Source: JBFAPK01 sp040676675
Lineage (GTDB): Bacteria > Actinomycetota > Actinomycetes > Mycobacteriales > Micromonosporaceae
Direction of reading: 5' to 3'
Assembly (NCBI RefSeq): GCF_040676675.1
Contig: NZ_JBFAPK010000012.1
Location: forward strand, 1-64,000
DNA: 64,000 nt
The notes below the pieces were generated by a model. The model searched no databases, had not been told where the DNA came from, and saw only the letters and a program-made list of their open reading frames with translations. Shown piece by piece: positions 32,163-40,673 of this stretch. Within the stretch, counting starts at the first letter, position 1. The number at the start of each line of letters is the position of its first letter. The translations under genes were made by a program, and so were the position numbers.

Positions 32163-33008
32163 TCACCCGGAGGGCTCGACCGCCGTCGAGCCTTCGGGTG
32201 CGCGGTCGGGTCTCTGGCGACCGGTTCGGTAGCGGCCCGGGGTCGTGCCGATGATGTTGGTGAACGCCGCGATGAAGCCGCTCGGGTTGGCCCAGCCGCA
32301 GGCGTAGGCGGTCTGGGTGGTGTCGTGGCCCTCGGCGAGAAGCGTGAGCGCGTGGTAGACGCGTAGCTGCGTGCGCCACTCGTAGAAGGTCATGCCCAGT
32401 TCGTTGCGGAGCAGCCGGCTGAGGGTACGGGTGCTGGCTCCGATCGTCCTGCCGAACTCGGCCAGCGAGGCGTTGTCCGCCGGCTGTTCGTGGAGCATCC
32501 GGGCGATGGCCCGCAGCCGGTCGTCCCGTGGCTCCGGCAGATGCAGTGGCTCTTCGGGTGCCTCACGGAGTTCGTCGACGAGGACGCGGAGGAGGCGGGA
32601 GCGCGCGGAACGGTCGTAGCCGGGCGCGGCGTCGTCGTGGTTGCGGGGGCCGGTCAGGGCGAGCAGGACCTCGCGGGCGAGGCCGGACGCCAGGAACACG
32701 GCGGGACGCTCCGGCATGAGCCGGGCCAGGGACGGCGCGAGAAAGACGATCCGCATGTCGGTGTCGCCGTGGGCGCGGTGGTGGTGCGTGAACCCGGCCG
32801 GGGTCCAGGCGACCCGGTTGGCGGGGACGACCGACGTACCGCGCTCGGTGTGCACCGCCAGGACGCCGCTGGCCGCGTACACCAGGTGGCCCCGCGGGTG
32901 AGACTGCGCCGCGCTCGCCCCGCCGGAGGGCCAGAGGTGGCGCCCGCCGGACGGCCAGATGTGCGACGTCACTCCGGCGGTCCGGCGAGGTTGGCGGCGA
33001 ACAGGCAT
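32163..33008 (-). CDS. AraC-family regulator with N-terminal cupin
   Basis: About 281 residues. The N-terminal ligand domain is a cupin (HPRGHLVYAASGVLAVHTERGTSVVPANRVAWTPAG). The C-terminal double helix-turn-helix is NASLAEFGRTIGASTRTLSRLLRNELGMTFYEWRTQLRVYHAL, then GHDTTQTAYACGWANPSGFIAAFTNIIGTTPGRYR. Start: ATG 33008 or GTG 32972, neither with a strong ribosome site. It diverges from the alpha/beta hydrolase at 33155, so it most likely controls that gene. Such regulators normally answer to the substrate or a related molecule. Confidence 0.85.
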   Translation of the reverse strand: MPVRRQPRRTAGVTSHIWPSGGRHLWPSGGASAAQSHPRGHLVYAASGVLAVHTERGTSVVPANRVAWTPAGFTHHHRAHGDTDMRIVFLAPSLARLMPERPAVFLASGLAREVLLALTGPRNHDDAAPGYDRSARSRLLRVLVDELREAPEEPLHLPEPRDDRLRAIARMLHEQPADNASLAEFGRTIGASTRTLSRLLRNELGMTFYEWRTQLRVYHALTLLAEGHDTTQTAYACGWANPSGFIAAFTNIIGTTPGRYRTGRQRPDRAPEGSTAVEPSG

Positions 33009-33154
33009 CTCTTGGCATTCTATCGGTAGTAAGCCATCCCCTGCCCCGGTGAGACTTCCTCCATCCGGTGGTGCTCGGTCGCACCCGGTGCTCGACCGAA
33101 CCGCCACCCATCGGGGCAGCGTGCCTCGATGTCGCGGCTTGGGAGGAGAAACAC

Positions 33155-33853
33155 ATGGCGACGTTCGTCCTCGTGCCCGGCGGTTGGCACGGCTCCTGGT
33201 CGTTCGAGGCGGTGGTTCCGCTGCTGGAGCGCGCGGGTCATGCCGTGCACGCCCTGACCCTGACCGGTCTGCGCCCGGACGACGACAGCGCGTCGGTCGC
33301 GTCCGCCAACCTCGACACACACGCCGACGACGTATTGCGGCTCCTCGATCGCGCCCAGCTCACCGACGCGACGCTGGTGGGCCACAGCTACGGCGGAATG
33401 GTGATCACCGCCGCGGCCGACCGCGCCGGCGGCCGGGTCTCGCGACTGGTGCATCTCGACGCGTACGTGCCGCGCGACGGCGAGTCGTGCTGGTCCTCGA
33501 CGACCGAGCGGTACCGGCAGGTGTTCGCCGCCGGCGCCGCGGCCACCGGCTACGCCGTCCGCCCGCCGGACGGCGGAGACCCCCGCCGCCGTCCGCATCC
33601 CCTCGCCTCGTTCCTGCAGACGATCCGGCTCAGGGGCGCTCTCGCCCAGGTTCCCCGCCGCGAGTTCGTCTACTGCTCCGGGTGGGAGGACCGCACGCCG
33701 TTCGCCGGGCTCCGGGCCCGACTCGAAGCCGACCCCGACTGGCGGGTGCACGACCTCCCGACCGGCCACAACGCGATGCGCGAAGCTCCGGAGACCGTCG
33801 CCGCGCTGCTGCTCGACGAGCGCCGCGCGGAGGCGTCGGGGCAGTTGGCGTAG
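33155..33853 (+). CDS. Alpha/beta hydrolase (salicylate-esterase-like)
   Basis: 232 residues of the small alpha/beta hydrolase type, with MATFVLVPGGWHGSWSFEAVVPLLERAGHAV at the start (oxyanion motif GGWHG), nucleophile GHSYGGMV and the catalytic histidine in TGHNAMREAPE. The acid is probably in the WEDRTPF loop. This subgroup contains plant and bacterial esterases and C-C hydrolases; the substrate is not predictable. The ribosome site GGGAGGAGAAACAC is excellent. It is divergent to AraC and convergent with the next SDR. Confidence 0.85.
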   Translation: MATFVLVPGGWHGSWSFEAVVPLLERAGHAVHALTLTGLRPDDDSASVASANLDTHADDVLRLLDRAQLTDATLVGHSYGGMVITAAADRAGGRVSRLVHLDAYVPRDGESCWSSTTERYRQVFAAGAAATGYAVRPPDGGDPRRRPHPLASFLQTIRLRGALAQVPRREFVYCSGWEDRTPFAGLRARLEADPDWRVHDLPTGHNAMREAPETVAALLLDERRAEASGQLA

Positions 33854-33889
33854 TCCGGCCCGCCGCAGCCTGTCAGCGGATGCCATGCC

Positions 33890-34624
33890 CTAAGCGTTCA
33901 GTCCGGACCCGCCTCCGACGACGATGTTCTCGCCGGTCAGGTAGGCCGCCGCGGGCGAGGCGAGGAAGGCGACCACCTCGGCGATCTCGTCGCTGGTGCC
34001 GAACCGGCCGTACGGGATGCGCGCGGCCATGGCGGTGCTCGCCGCGTCGACAGACATGCCGAGCTTGGACCAGATCGGCGTCGCGATCGCGCCCGGACTC
34101 ACCGCGTTGACCCGAATCCGTCGTGGAGCCAGTTCGAGGGCCAGCGACGGTACGAGGGCCAGCAGGGCGCCTCTACTGGCAGCGGCGGCCGACCCCACCG
34201 GCATGCCGCGGGTGACGCCGATGCCGACGGTGAAGATGATGCTCGCCCCCTCGGTCAGCAGCGGAAGCGCCTTCTGCAGCGTGAAAAACTGTCCCTTGAA
34301 GTTCACGGCCAGCAGGTCGTCGACGGTCGCCTCGTCGTACGCGCCGATCGGCATGCCACGGACGATCCCCGCGTTGAGGAACAGCACATCCAGGGCCTCG
34401 AACCGGTCACGGACCTCGGCGATCACCCGGTCCGTGTCCGACAGCGAGCGGGCGTCGGCTCGCAGGACGACCACGTCGTCCGGCAACTGCGCCCGAGCCG
34501 CGCCGACCGACTCGGGCGTGGAGCCCGTGACGGCCACCCGATATCCGTCGCGGTGGAGTAGGGCGGCGGTGGCCTGGCCGATCCCGCTGGTGCCGCCCGT
34601 GATGAGCGCGGTACGTGAAGTCAT
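33890..34624 (-). CDS. SDR-fold protein lacking the catalytic residues
   Basis: 244 residues of the classical SDR fold. The cofactor motif TGGTSGIGQATAALL and the modified NNAG (FLNAGIVRG) are present, as are VNFKGQFFTLQKALPLL and RIRVNAVSPGAIATPIW. The active site is degenerate. Where S and YxxxK are expected the sequence reads TVGIGVTRG and GSAAAASRGALLAL, with the Tyr position an alanine and the Lys an arginine. It may be a non-catalytic or altered member, possibly with a binding role. It diverges from the LysR gene at 34706. Confidence 0.8.
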   Translation of the reverse strand: MTSRTALITGGTSGIGQATAALLHRDGYRVAVTGSTPESVGAARAQLPDDVVVLRADARSLSDTDRVIAEVRDRFEALDVLFLNAGIVRGMPIGAYDEATVDDLLAVNFKGQFFTLQKALPLLTEGASIIFTVGIGVTRGMPVGSAAAASRGALLALVPSLALELAPRRIRVNAVSPGAIATPIWSKLGMSVDAASTAMAARIPYGRFGTSDEIAEVVAFLASPAAAYLTGENIVVGGGSGLNA

Positions 34625-34705
34625 GCGGCAACGCTAGGGAGCGCGGGGAGCGCGCGTCCAAGACCTGTTCTGCCTCCCGCGATACCGATCAGGCATCATT
34701 GGCCG

Positions 34706-35569
34706 ATGGACGTCGACCTTCGCCTGATCCGATATTTCACGGTGGTGGCGGAGCACGGCAACTTCCACCGCGCGGCAGCTGCCCTGCGTACGGCCCAGCC
34801 GTCGCTGAGCCGCCAGATCCGCCGGCTGGAGAACGTTCTCGGAGTGCGGCTGTTCGAGCGGTCGCGCCAGGGCAGTCACCTCACCGCCGCGGGCGCGGCA
34901 TTCCTGCCCGAGGCGTTGTCGCTGCTGCGGGCCGCCGAGCGGGCCGCGGAGCGGGCCCGATCCGCCGGTAGCTCCGACCCGCTGCTGATCGGCTACACCG
35001 GCAACCTCATCGTGACCCCCGTGGTCCGCGAACTGCGCCGCCGTGGTCGTACCGTGCGAACGACGTACCTTTCCCAACCGGGCGTAGCCACGGCCCTGGC
35101 CGACCACCGGATCGACGTGGCCGTCGCCCGGCTGCCGTTGTCCACCGACCGGCTCCGCGTCACCGTCCTGTACGAGCAGCCCAGGGTGCTCGTCATGCCG
35201 GTGTCGCACCGACTGGCCGGCAAGGAGTCGGTCGCCCTGGACGACTTCGCCGACGAGCCCCTGGTCCGGTACCCCGATCCCACCCTCGATGCGTTCTGGC
35301 GCGTCGACCCCCGCCCTGATGGCTCGCCCGCCCCGGACGGCCCCACGGCCGCAACCGTCGAGGACAAGCTCGAACTCGTCGCCGCCGGAGACGCGTTGAC
35401 CATGGCGCCGCTGGCAGACGAGTACACGTCTTTGCGACGCGACCTGACATACGTCCCGGTACGCGACGTCGAACCGTGCCGCGTCGTCGTCGCCACCAGG
35501 GCGAACGAGAAGAGCCCGTTGGTCGAGCAGTTCGTCGCGGTCGCGGCCGCGCTCCTTGGCCGGGTGTGA
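34706..35569 (+). CDS. LysR-type transcriptional regulator
   Basis: 287 residues. The N-terminal winged helix is LRLIRYFTVVAEHGNFHRAAAALRTAQPSLSRQIRRLENVLGVRLFERS. A periplasmic-binding-protein-like effector domain follows from about residue 88 (DPLLIGYTGNLIVTPVVREL onward). The start ATG gives the usual MDVDLRLIRYF N-terminus. It is divergent to the SDR-like gene with 81 bases between, the classic LysR arrangement, so that gene is the likely target. The effector is unknown. Confidence 0.9.
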   Translation: MDVDLRLIRYFTVVAEHGNFHRAAAALRTAQPSLSRQIRRLENVLGVRLFERSRQGSHLTAAGAAFLPEALSLLRAAERAAERARSAGSSDPLLIGYTGNLIVTPVVRELRRRGRTVRTTYLSQPGVATALADHRIDVAVARLPLSTDRLRVTVLYEQPRVLVMPVSHRLAGKESVALDDFADEPLVRYPDPTLDAFWRVDPRPDGSPAPDGPTAATVEDKLELVAAGDALTMAPLADEYTSLRRDLTYVPVRDVEPCRVVVATRANEKSPLVEQFVAVAAALLGRV

Positions 35570-35689
35570 CGGCGACGAAGCCACATCGGCGGACGTTCCT
35601 GCGTCCCGCATCAGCGCCCTCGTCGCCGCCATCCCGATGCCGGCGCCGGCCTCGATCACCTGGAAGCTTGCCGTACTAGTCTTCGCCGC

Positions 35690-36313
35690 ATGGCCTTGCG
35701 ACCGGACGAGTTCTACGACCACGCAGTCGCCGCCGCGGACGGCGAGCGGCGGCTTCCGTTGGCACGCATGACGGAATGGGGGATCAGCCCGTTCGAGCTG
35801 GACGGACTGCGCGTAGCACCGTTGCGTCCGCCGGTGCTCCCCGAGCCCATGCGGCACGGCGAGGATCCGTCGGACTGCAACGCGTGCCGCGACCGGGACG
35901 AAGGGATCTGGTTCAACGACCGCTGGCGGCTGGTCCGGATTCCGCGAGTAGGTGTCCCGCTAGTACTCATGCTGTATCCGCGCGATCACTACGACATGGC
36001 GGATCTACCTGACGAACTGGCCGCCGAACTGGGCCTGTTGAGCACTCGTATCGTCCGCCACGTGCAGGCGCTGCCGCACATCTCGCGGGCCCACGTCTAC
36101 CGCATCGGGGATGGCGGTGCCCACCTGCACGTCTGGTTCTTCGCTCGACCCGAAGGACAGGCCCAGCTGTACGGATCGTGGCTGGTCGTCTGGGACGACC
36201 TGCTACCGGAGTACCCGGCCGAGGTCGCCGCAGCTGACGCGGAAATCGTGGCAGACGCGCTGGTCTCGTCCCACGGAGGCCACCGGTCGCCTACCAGCGA
36301 ACCGGCCGTCTGA
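35690..36313 (+). CDS. HIT-like protein
   Basis: 207 residues. The histidine triad-type motif is in GDGGAHLHVWFFARP (HLHVW, with H and its partners), as in HIT/GalT-type nucleotide hydrolases and transferases. A CNACRDRD pair of cysteines at residues 63-66 may bind a metal. The core is LVRIPRVGVPLVLMLYPRDHYDMADLPDELAAELG, a usual HIT arrangement. It may hydrolyse nucleotide-linked compounds; the exact substrate is unknown. It stands alone at the edge of a region with pseudogenes. Confidence 0.7.
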   Translation: MALRPDEFYDHAVAAADGERRLPLARMTEWGISPFELDGLRVAPLRPPVLPEPMRHGEDPSDCNACRDRDEGIWFNDRWRLVRIPRVGVPLVLMLYPRDHYDMADLPDELAAELGLLSTRIVRHVQALPHISRAHVYRIGDGGAHLHVWFFARPEGQAQLYGSWLVVWDDLLPEYPAEVAAADAEIVADALVSSHGGHRSPTSEPAV

Positions 36314-36328
36314 GGGGCCACGATCCAC

Positions 36329-36359
36329 GATCCGGATGCCAACGTCAGGTATCCGGATC
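36329..36359. terminator. Short hairpin after the HIT-like gene
   Basis: Arms GATCCGGAT (36329-36337) and ATCCGGATC (36351-36359), 13-base loop, 15 bases past the HIT stop. Confidence 0.45.
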
Positions 36360-36400
36360 TGCCGATGAGCGGATGTCGGCTGATGTTGACATGATCGAAG

Positions 36401-36778
36401 ATGTGGTTCATGAGCCATCAGCACGACACCTTCCATAATCTGCCGTCGGCAACGCCGGCTGCGGTACGAAGGGCTCTCGATCACGCCGACATCAGCGCTG
36501 CTCTCGACGCCATGGTGGGGGTGCGCGTTGCACGGCGACGGCAAATGGAGTCAGGCGCAGGATCTTTACCTGGCGCTGCTCAACCACGATGATCGCCAAG
36601 TGCAGGCACTGCCGCCGCCTATCTGGGGCACCTGGCAAGGGTTTACGGTCAACTCGACGAAGACCGGGTAGTCGCCCGCTCCGCAAGGTGCGTATCCGGC
36701 CTCCCGTCAGGGGCAGTGCCGGCAACGCGCTGGACGATATCGAGGTCTTTCGCATCCGCGGCTCGAACGCTGGCGTGG
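36401..36778 (+). pseudogene. Degenerate HEAT-repeat-like gene
   Basis: Three frames add up to one protein. The first begins MSHQHDTFHNLPSATPAAVRRALD and runs to ISAALDAMV. A frameshift near 36516 leads to CALHGDGKWSQAQDLYLALLN. Another near 36607 leads to GTAAAYLGHLARVYGQLDEDRVV, and the sequence then resumes VRGSAGNALDDIEVF. The helical pattern and the ending match small HEAT-repeat proteins annotated as immunity-like or hypothetical. At least two shifts are needed, so the gene is dead, unless the sequence has errors here. It lies in the same stretch as the MMPL relic. Confidence 0.7.
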
Positions 36779-37192
36779 ACGCCTGTGGCGGCTTGCCGGC
36801 CCGTGGACTTGGTATTAGCACTGTCTGATCGAGGCTTCAGGAGGCGCGTTCCTAACGCGGGCCGATGCCGTGACGCATTCTCTCTCCTCGCGCGTTGACG
36901 GTGGCGTCGTCGTCTCGGCCGGTATGCCAGCGTGGCCGCCGCCGCCTAACGTCCGGATCTGCCCCAGAAATGCGCGATTCTCAACCGCAGCCGCTTACGC
37001 CGGGGCATCCAGGCGCGCTGTGGGTAGGAGCCGATGTGGGCCTTGGCCGTGACAAAGGCGGCCATTTTGGCGGCTATGCGGCGGCTGTAGTTGGTGTCTG
37101 GTCTATTCGCGTTCCCCATCGATCTCGCCTCTGGTCCACGAGGCGGATTTGGCACCGCCACGATCCTTGGCTCCGGTCGAGGTCCCGCGGCC
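36779..37192. other. Gene-poor stretch, 414 bases
   Basis: No gene recognised. A minus-strand frame whose most plausible start is the ATG at about 37119 (MGNANRPDTNYSRRIAAKMAAFVTA...) is short and basic and resembles nothing I can name. The area between the HEAT relic and the AraC gene has lower coding density and looks decayed. Confidence 0.4.
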
Positions 37193-38071
37193 TCAGGTGC
37201 CCGCGGCGCGGAACTCGGTAGGGGTCCGTTGGGTTCGCTGGCGGAAGAACTTCGCAAACGCCGTCGCATCGGGAAACCCCAGCTGTGCGCCGATCGAGGT
37301 CGCCGGCAGCGTGGTGTGCACCAGCAGCCGCTTGGCCTCCAGCAGCACTCGGTCGTCGATGAAACGTTTGGCGCCGCACCCGACGGCGGCCTGGGTCGCC
37401 CTGGTCAGAGTCCGCACGCTGTAGCCCAGCCGGGCCGCATAGTCTTCGACATGGTGGCTGCGGGTGAACTCCTGCTCGACGGCGGCCTGGAAACGCAGGA
37501 ACGCGGTCGCGCCGGCACCCGGCCGCGTAAGCGGCTGACGCGGGTCGGCCAAGCGAAGCACGAGCGCCGCCACCAGATGCCGCAGCACCTGCTGACGCAG
37601 CGGCGTCGACTGCTCCAGCCACCGCTGATACTCGGCCTCCAGCACGGGCAGCATCAGCGCCAAGTTGTGCCGATCCCCGGGCTCGGGCTCCGCAGCCGGC
37701 GCCCAGGCGGCCCTGTCCGCGCTGGCTGCCTCCGCGGTCGCGCGATCGAGGAAACCGGCCACGAACAAGACCATCCGCCCCTCGGCTTGTCCCAGGTCGG
37801 AGGCGTACCGATGGACCTGGCCCGGCCGCGCCCACAACCAGTCACCGGGTCCCAACTCGTGGTCGGTGAAATCCAGCGAGCACCGCAACGTGCCCGAGCG
37901 TACTGCGATCAGCAGATGAAACTCGGGCCGCTTGGGCGAGTACGGATCGACGCCATGCCCGGCAGCCCGCGCGAGCAGCCGCGCGAAGTCGATCACCTCG
38001 ATGCCCGGCGGCACCCCGACGTCCGCGCGATAGGGCAGCGTCCGTACCGCGCCGAGTCCGTTTCTGACCAA
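37193..38071 (-). CDS. AraC-family regulator
   Basis: About 292 residues. The N-terminal part is a cupin-like ligand domain (HLLIAVRSGTLRCSLDFTDHELGPGDWLWARPGQVHRYA). The C-terminal AraC helix-turn-helix reads HHVEDYAARLGYSVRTLTRATQAAVGCGAKRFIDDRVLLEAKRLLVHTTLPATSIGAQLGFPDATAFAKFFRQR. TTG 38071 with AAGGACAG upstream gives an N-terminus close to homologues, which usually begin at RTLPYRAD; ATG 38188 is an alternative that adds 39 residues. Divergent to the patatin gene at 38354, it is the natural candidate to control it. Confidence 0.8.
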   Translation of the reverse strand: MVRNGLGAVRTLPYRADVGVPPGIEVIDFARLLARAAGHGVDPYSPKRPEFHLLIAVRSGTLRCSLDFTDHELGPGDWLWARPGQVHRYASDLGQAEGRMVLFVAGFLDRATAEAASADRAAWAPAAEPEPGDRHNLALMLPVLEAEYQRWLEQSTPLRQQVLRHLVAALVLRLADPRQPLTRPGAGATAFLRFQAAVEQEFTRSHHVEDYAARLGYSVRTLTRATQAAVGCGAKRFIDDRVLLEAKRLLVHTTLPATSIGAQLGFPDATAFAKFFRQRTQRTPTEFRAAGT

Positions 38072-38353
38072 CGTCTGTCCTTGAAAGGCAACCAGCAACA
38101 GGGAATTCGACCCTACGTTCGACACTGCCTGACCGAAAGGACCGAGGAGCGCAAAAGTGGGGTTGGTCGTCAGAATCACGAGCGCCATCGGTGCTGTCCT
38201 GGGAGTGCTCCACCAGCTGAACCCGGCAACATCGGCCGACCGGCCAAACTTCGGGCACCACTCGGCCCGGGACCACCCGCGGACGCTGTCGACCAGCACC
38301 GGGGCACCGCAGCTGCACCGGATTCCGGCCTCACCAGAGAGACGCCTTGCGAC

Positions 38354-39214
38354 ATGACTGAATCCCGCTCCATCGCATCCACCGACTCGCTCGTCCTCGG
38401 CGGCGGCGGACCGGTCGGCGTCGCCTGGACCGCCGCGCTGCTGAACGCACTGATCACCGACGGAATCCCGCTGACTCAGACCCGTCTGGTTCTGGGCACC
38501 TCCGCCGGGTCGGTCGCCGGAGCCTGGCTGCTCATGAAACCGGACGGCCTGCAGCAACTGCCCCACCGGATGCTCGCGCGCGCCCGCCACCACGCCAGTA
38601 ACACCGCCGCAGGCTACGGCGACAAGGACCTCCTGCGTCGCGTCGCAGCTGCCTCCGGCCATGACCTCGGCACCATACGCAACATCGGTCAGGCCGCGAT
38701 CGCCGCCATCGCACCGATCTCCACCGAACAAGCCGACGCCATGTGGCAGACGACCCTGCCCGACGGGCCGTGGCCCCGGCAACTGCGGGTGACCTCGGTC
38801 AACACCGCCACCGGCACCGCCACCGTGTGGACGCCGGCCGACGGTATCTCCCTGGCCACCGCCGTCGCCTGCTCCACCGCCGCGCCCGGCATCGCACCGC
38901 CGGTCGCCGTCGGCGACACGATCTGGATGGACGGCGGCGTACGCTCCGTAACCAACGCCGACCTGGTCAGCCAACTCGGCGCCACCGCCCCTGGCCGGGT
39001 CCTGGTCGTCGCCCCGCTGCCCAGTGACAACCTCACCCGCGAACGCGACACCCTCGTCAAACAGGGCTACCGCGTCGAAATCATCACCGCCGAACCCTTC
39101 TACCAGACCCCGGCCGACATGTTGAACCCCCAATACATCGACATCGCCGCGGCCGCCGGCGCGAAACAAGCCCGCGGCGCCCTCGAACACCTATCCACCT
39201 GGTGGAACGCCTGA
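38354..39214 (+). CDS. Patatin-like phospholipase
   Basis: 286 residues. It has all parts of the patatin catalytic dyad system: the glycine-rich oxyanion loop DSLVLGGGGPVGVAW, the nucleophile motif GTSAGSVAGAWLL and the DGG aspartate in IWMDGGVRSVTN. It probably hydrolyses phospholipid or other lipid acyl esters. No signal peptide or membrane helix is visible. ATG 38354 gives a normal N-terminus. It diverges from the AraC gene at 38071 and leads into an MMPL relic. Confidence 0.85.
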   Translation: MTESRSIASTDSLVLGGGGPVGVAWTAALLNALITDGIPLTQTRLVLGTSAGSVAGAWLLMKPDGLQQLPHRMLARARHHASNTAAGYGDKDLLRRVAAASGHDLGTIRNIGQAAIAAIAPISTEQADAMWQTTLPDGPWPRQLRVTSVNTATGTATVWTPADGISLATAVACSTAAPGIAPPVAVGDTIWMDGGVRSVTNADLVSQLGATAPGRVLVVAPLPSDNLTRERDTLVKQGYRVEIITAEPFYQTPADMLNPQYIDIAAAAGAKQARGALEHLSTWWNA

Positions 39215-39229
39215 ACAGCATCCTCGAAG

Positions 39230-39405
39230 GTGATCAAGGTAGGCATGGCTGCCGCCATCCTGCTCGAGACCACCGTGATCCGGCCGCTGCTGTACCGGCC
39301 GTCATGCACATCATGGCCGGCCCAACAGGTGGCTTCCGCTCTGCCTGGAGCGCGTCCTGCCCGAACTGCACATCGAGGGCCACCCACAGGCTACCTCCCG
39401 ACCAC
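39230..39405 (+). pseudogene. MMPL-transporter C-terminal relic
   Basis: Three frames in succession match the end of an MMPL family transporter: MAAAILLETTVIRPLL, then PAVMHIMAGPTGG in the second frame, then WLPLCLERVLPELHIEGHP in the third. These are the last membrane helix and the tail. Only the C-terminus remains and it holds two frameshifts. It starts 15 bases after the patatin stop and is a fragment left by deletion. Confidence 0.7.
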
Positions 39406-39813
39406 CGCCGCACCGGCCCCCGAGCCAGGCCTCCCCTGGCGCGCCTGAACCCCGCCCTGGTTCCACCTGCACCCGCGTCGCGGGCACCGCGACATAGGTG
39501 CGCCGTAGCGCAAACTACCGACCACCAACGCAATGATTCGGTTCACCCGCTCCCGTTGTCCGGCGAACTGTTGGCGTGAGCGATCCCGCCCAACACACCG
39601 ACACCACGCAGCGACGCCGGGATCATCGGCGCTTTCGGTATTCATCCCTAGTAATGGCTACCAACGGCCGTATGGCGATGTGCCCGCTCGCTGCCACGCA
39701 ACAGCCAACCTGGTCGAAAAACAGACCTCGGTGCCGACCCTGCCCGCATCTGCGGAACTCCAGCTACGCAGAGTTACCAATCAGCCTATCGATCAATTTG
39801 GAGAAACATAGCT
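39406..39813. other. Intergenic region after the MMPL relic
   Basis: About 400 bases with no gene recognised. The last part is comparatively AT-rich (AGAGTTACCAATCAGCCTAT and following) and leads to the hydrolase start with GGAGAAACAT as its ribosome site. Confidence 0.4.
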
Positions 39814-40611
39814 ATGTCCGCATCAATCCCCGTCCTCTTCATCCATGGCCTGTGGATTCACTCCAGCTCCTGGCAGAACTGGATGGACCTGTACGAGAAG
39901 GCCGGCTACCGCGCCCTCGCCCCCGGTTGGCCCGGCGACTCCGACACCGTGGCCGCCACTCGCCGGAATGCCGACGCGGTCGGCAACCGCGGAATCGATG
40001 ACATCACGGCGAGCTACGTACGCGTGGTCGAGCAGCTCGGCGTCGCACCGATCGTCGTCGGCCACTCCTTCGGAGGACTCATCGCGCAGAAGCTTCTGGC
40101 GGACGGGCACGCCTCAGCCGCGGTCGCCATCGATCCGGGACAGATCAAGGGGGTCAAGCCACTCCCATTCGCGCAGATCCGATCCGGTCTGCCGGTGCTC
40201 TCGCGGCCAGGCAACAAGCACAAGGCCGTCTCGCTCACCCGGAAGCAGTTCCGGTACGGCTTCGGCAACGCCATCTCACAAGGCGAATCGGACGAGCTCT
40301 ACGAGCTGTGGACCATCCCCGGCCCAGGCAAGCCGCTGTTCGAGGCCAGCGCCGCGAACTTCAGCAAGAACTCCCCGGCCGCGGTCGACACCGGGAACAG
40401 CAACCGCGGACCGCTGCTGATCATCGGCGGAGGCAAGGACCACATCGTCCCGGAAGTCGTCGCCAAGGCCGCGTACCGCCTTTATGCCGGCTCCAACGCC
40501 GTCACGGACTACCAGTCGTTCCCGGACCGAGGTCACTCCCTGGTCTTCGACCAAAGGTGGCGCGAAGTCGCCGACCACACGCTCGACTGGCTCCGGCGCC
40601 AGGGCCGCTGA
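39814..40611 (+). CDS. Alpha/beta hydrolase
   Basis: 265 residues of the alpha/beta hydrolase fold: oxyanion HGLW in VLFIHGLWIHSSSW, nucleophile in VVGHSFGGLIAQKL, acid in GGGKDHIVP and histidine in PDRGHSLVFD. All parts of the triad are present. It is cytoplasmic. The start follows TTGGAGAAACATAGCT. It is 62 bases from, and in the same direction as, the secreted hydrolase, so the two may form a unit. The substrate is unknown. Confidence 0.85.
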   Translation: MSASIPVLFIHGLWIHSSSWQNWMDLYEKAGYRALAPGWPGDSDTVAATRRNADAVGNRGIDDITASYVRVVEQLGVAPIVVGHSFGGLIAQKLLADGHASAAVAIDPGQIKGVKPLPFAQIRSGLPVLSRPGNKHKAVSLTRKQFRYGFGNAISQGESDELYELWTIPGPGKPLFEASAANFSKNSPAAVDTGNSNRGPLLIIGGGKDHIVPEVVAKAAYRLYAGSNAVTDYQSFPDRGHSLVFDQRWREVADHTLDWLRRQGR

Positions 40612-40673
40612 CCACTCACCTCTGCGTGCTGCCGCACCAATGCGGCACGTTCCAGTCAGATGAAAGGAAGATC

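Noticed and set aside
35556..35771. Open frame between LysR and the HIT-like gene
   Set aside because: It overlaps the HIT gene in another frame and has no ribosome site or family pattern.
36946..37269. Minus-strand frame in the gene-poor stretch
   Set aside because: A short basic product with no match and a weak start; it overlaps the AraC gene end. Left as unannotated.
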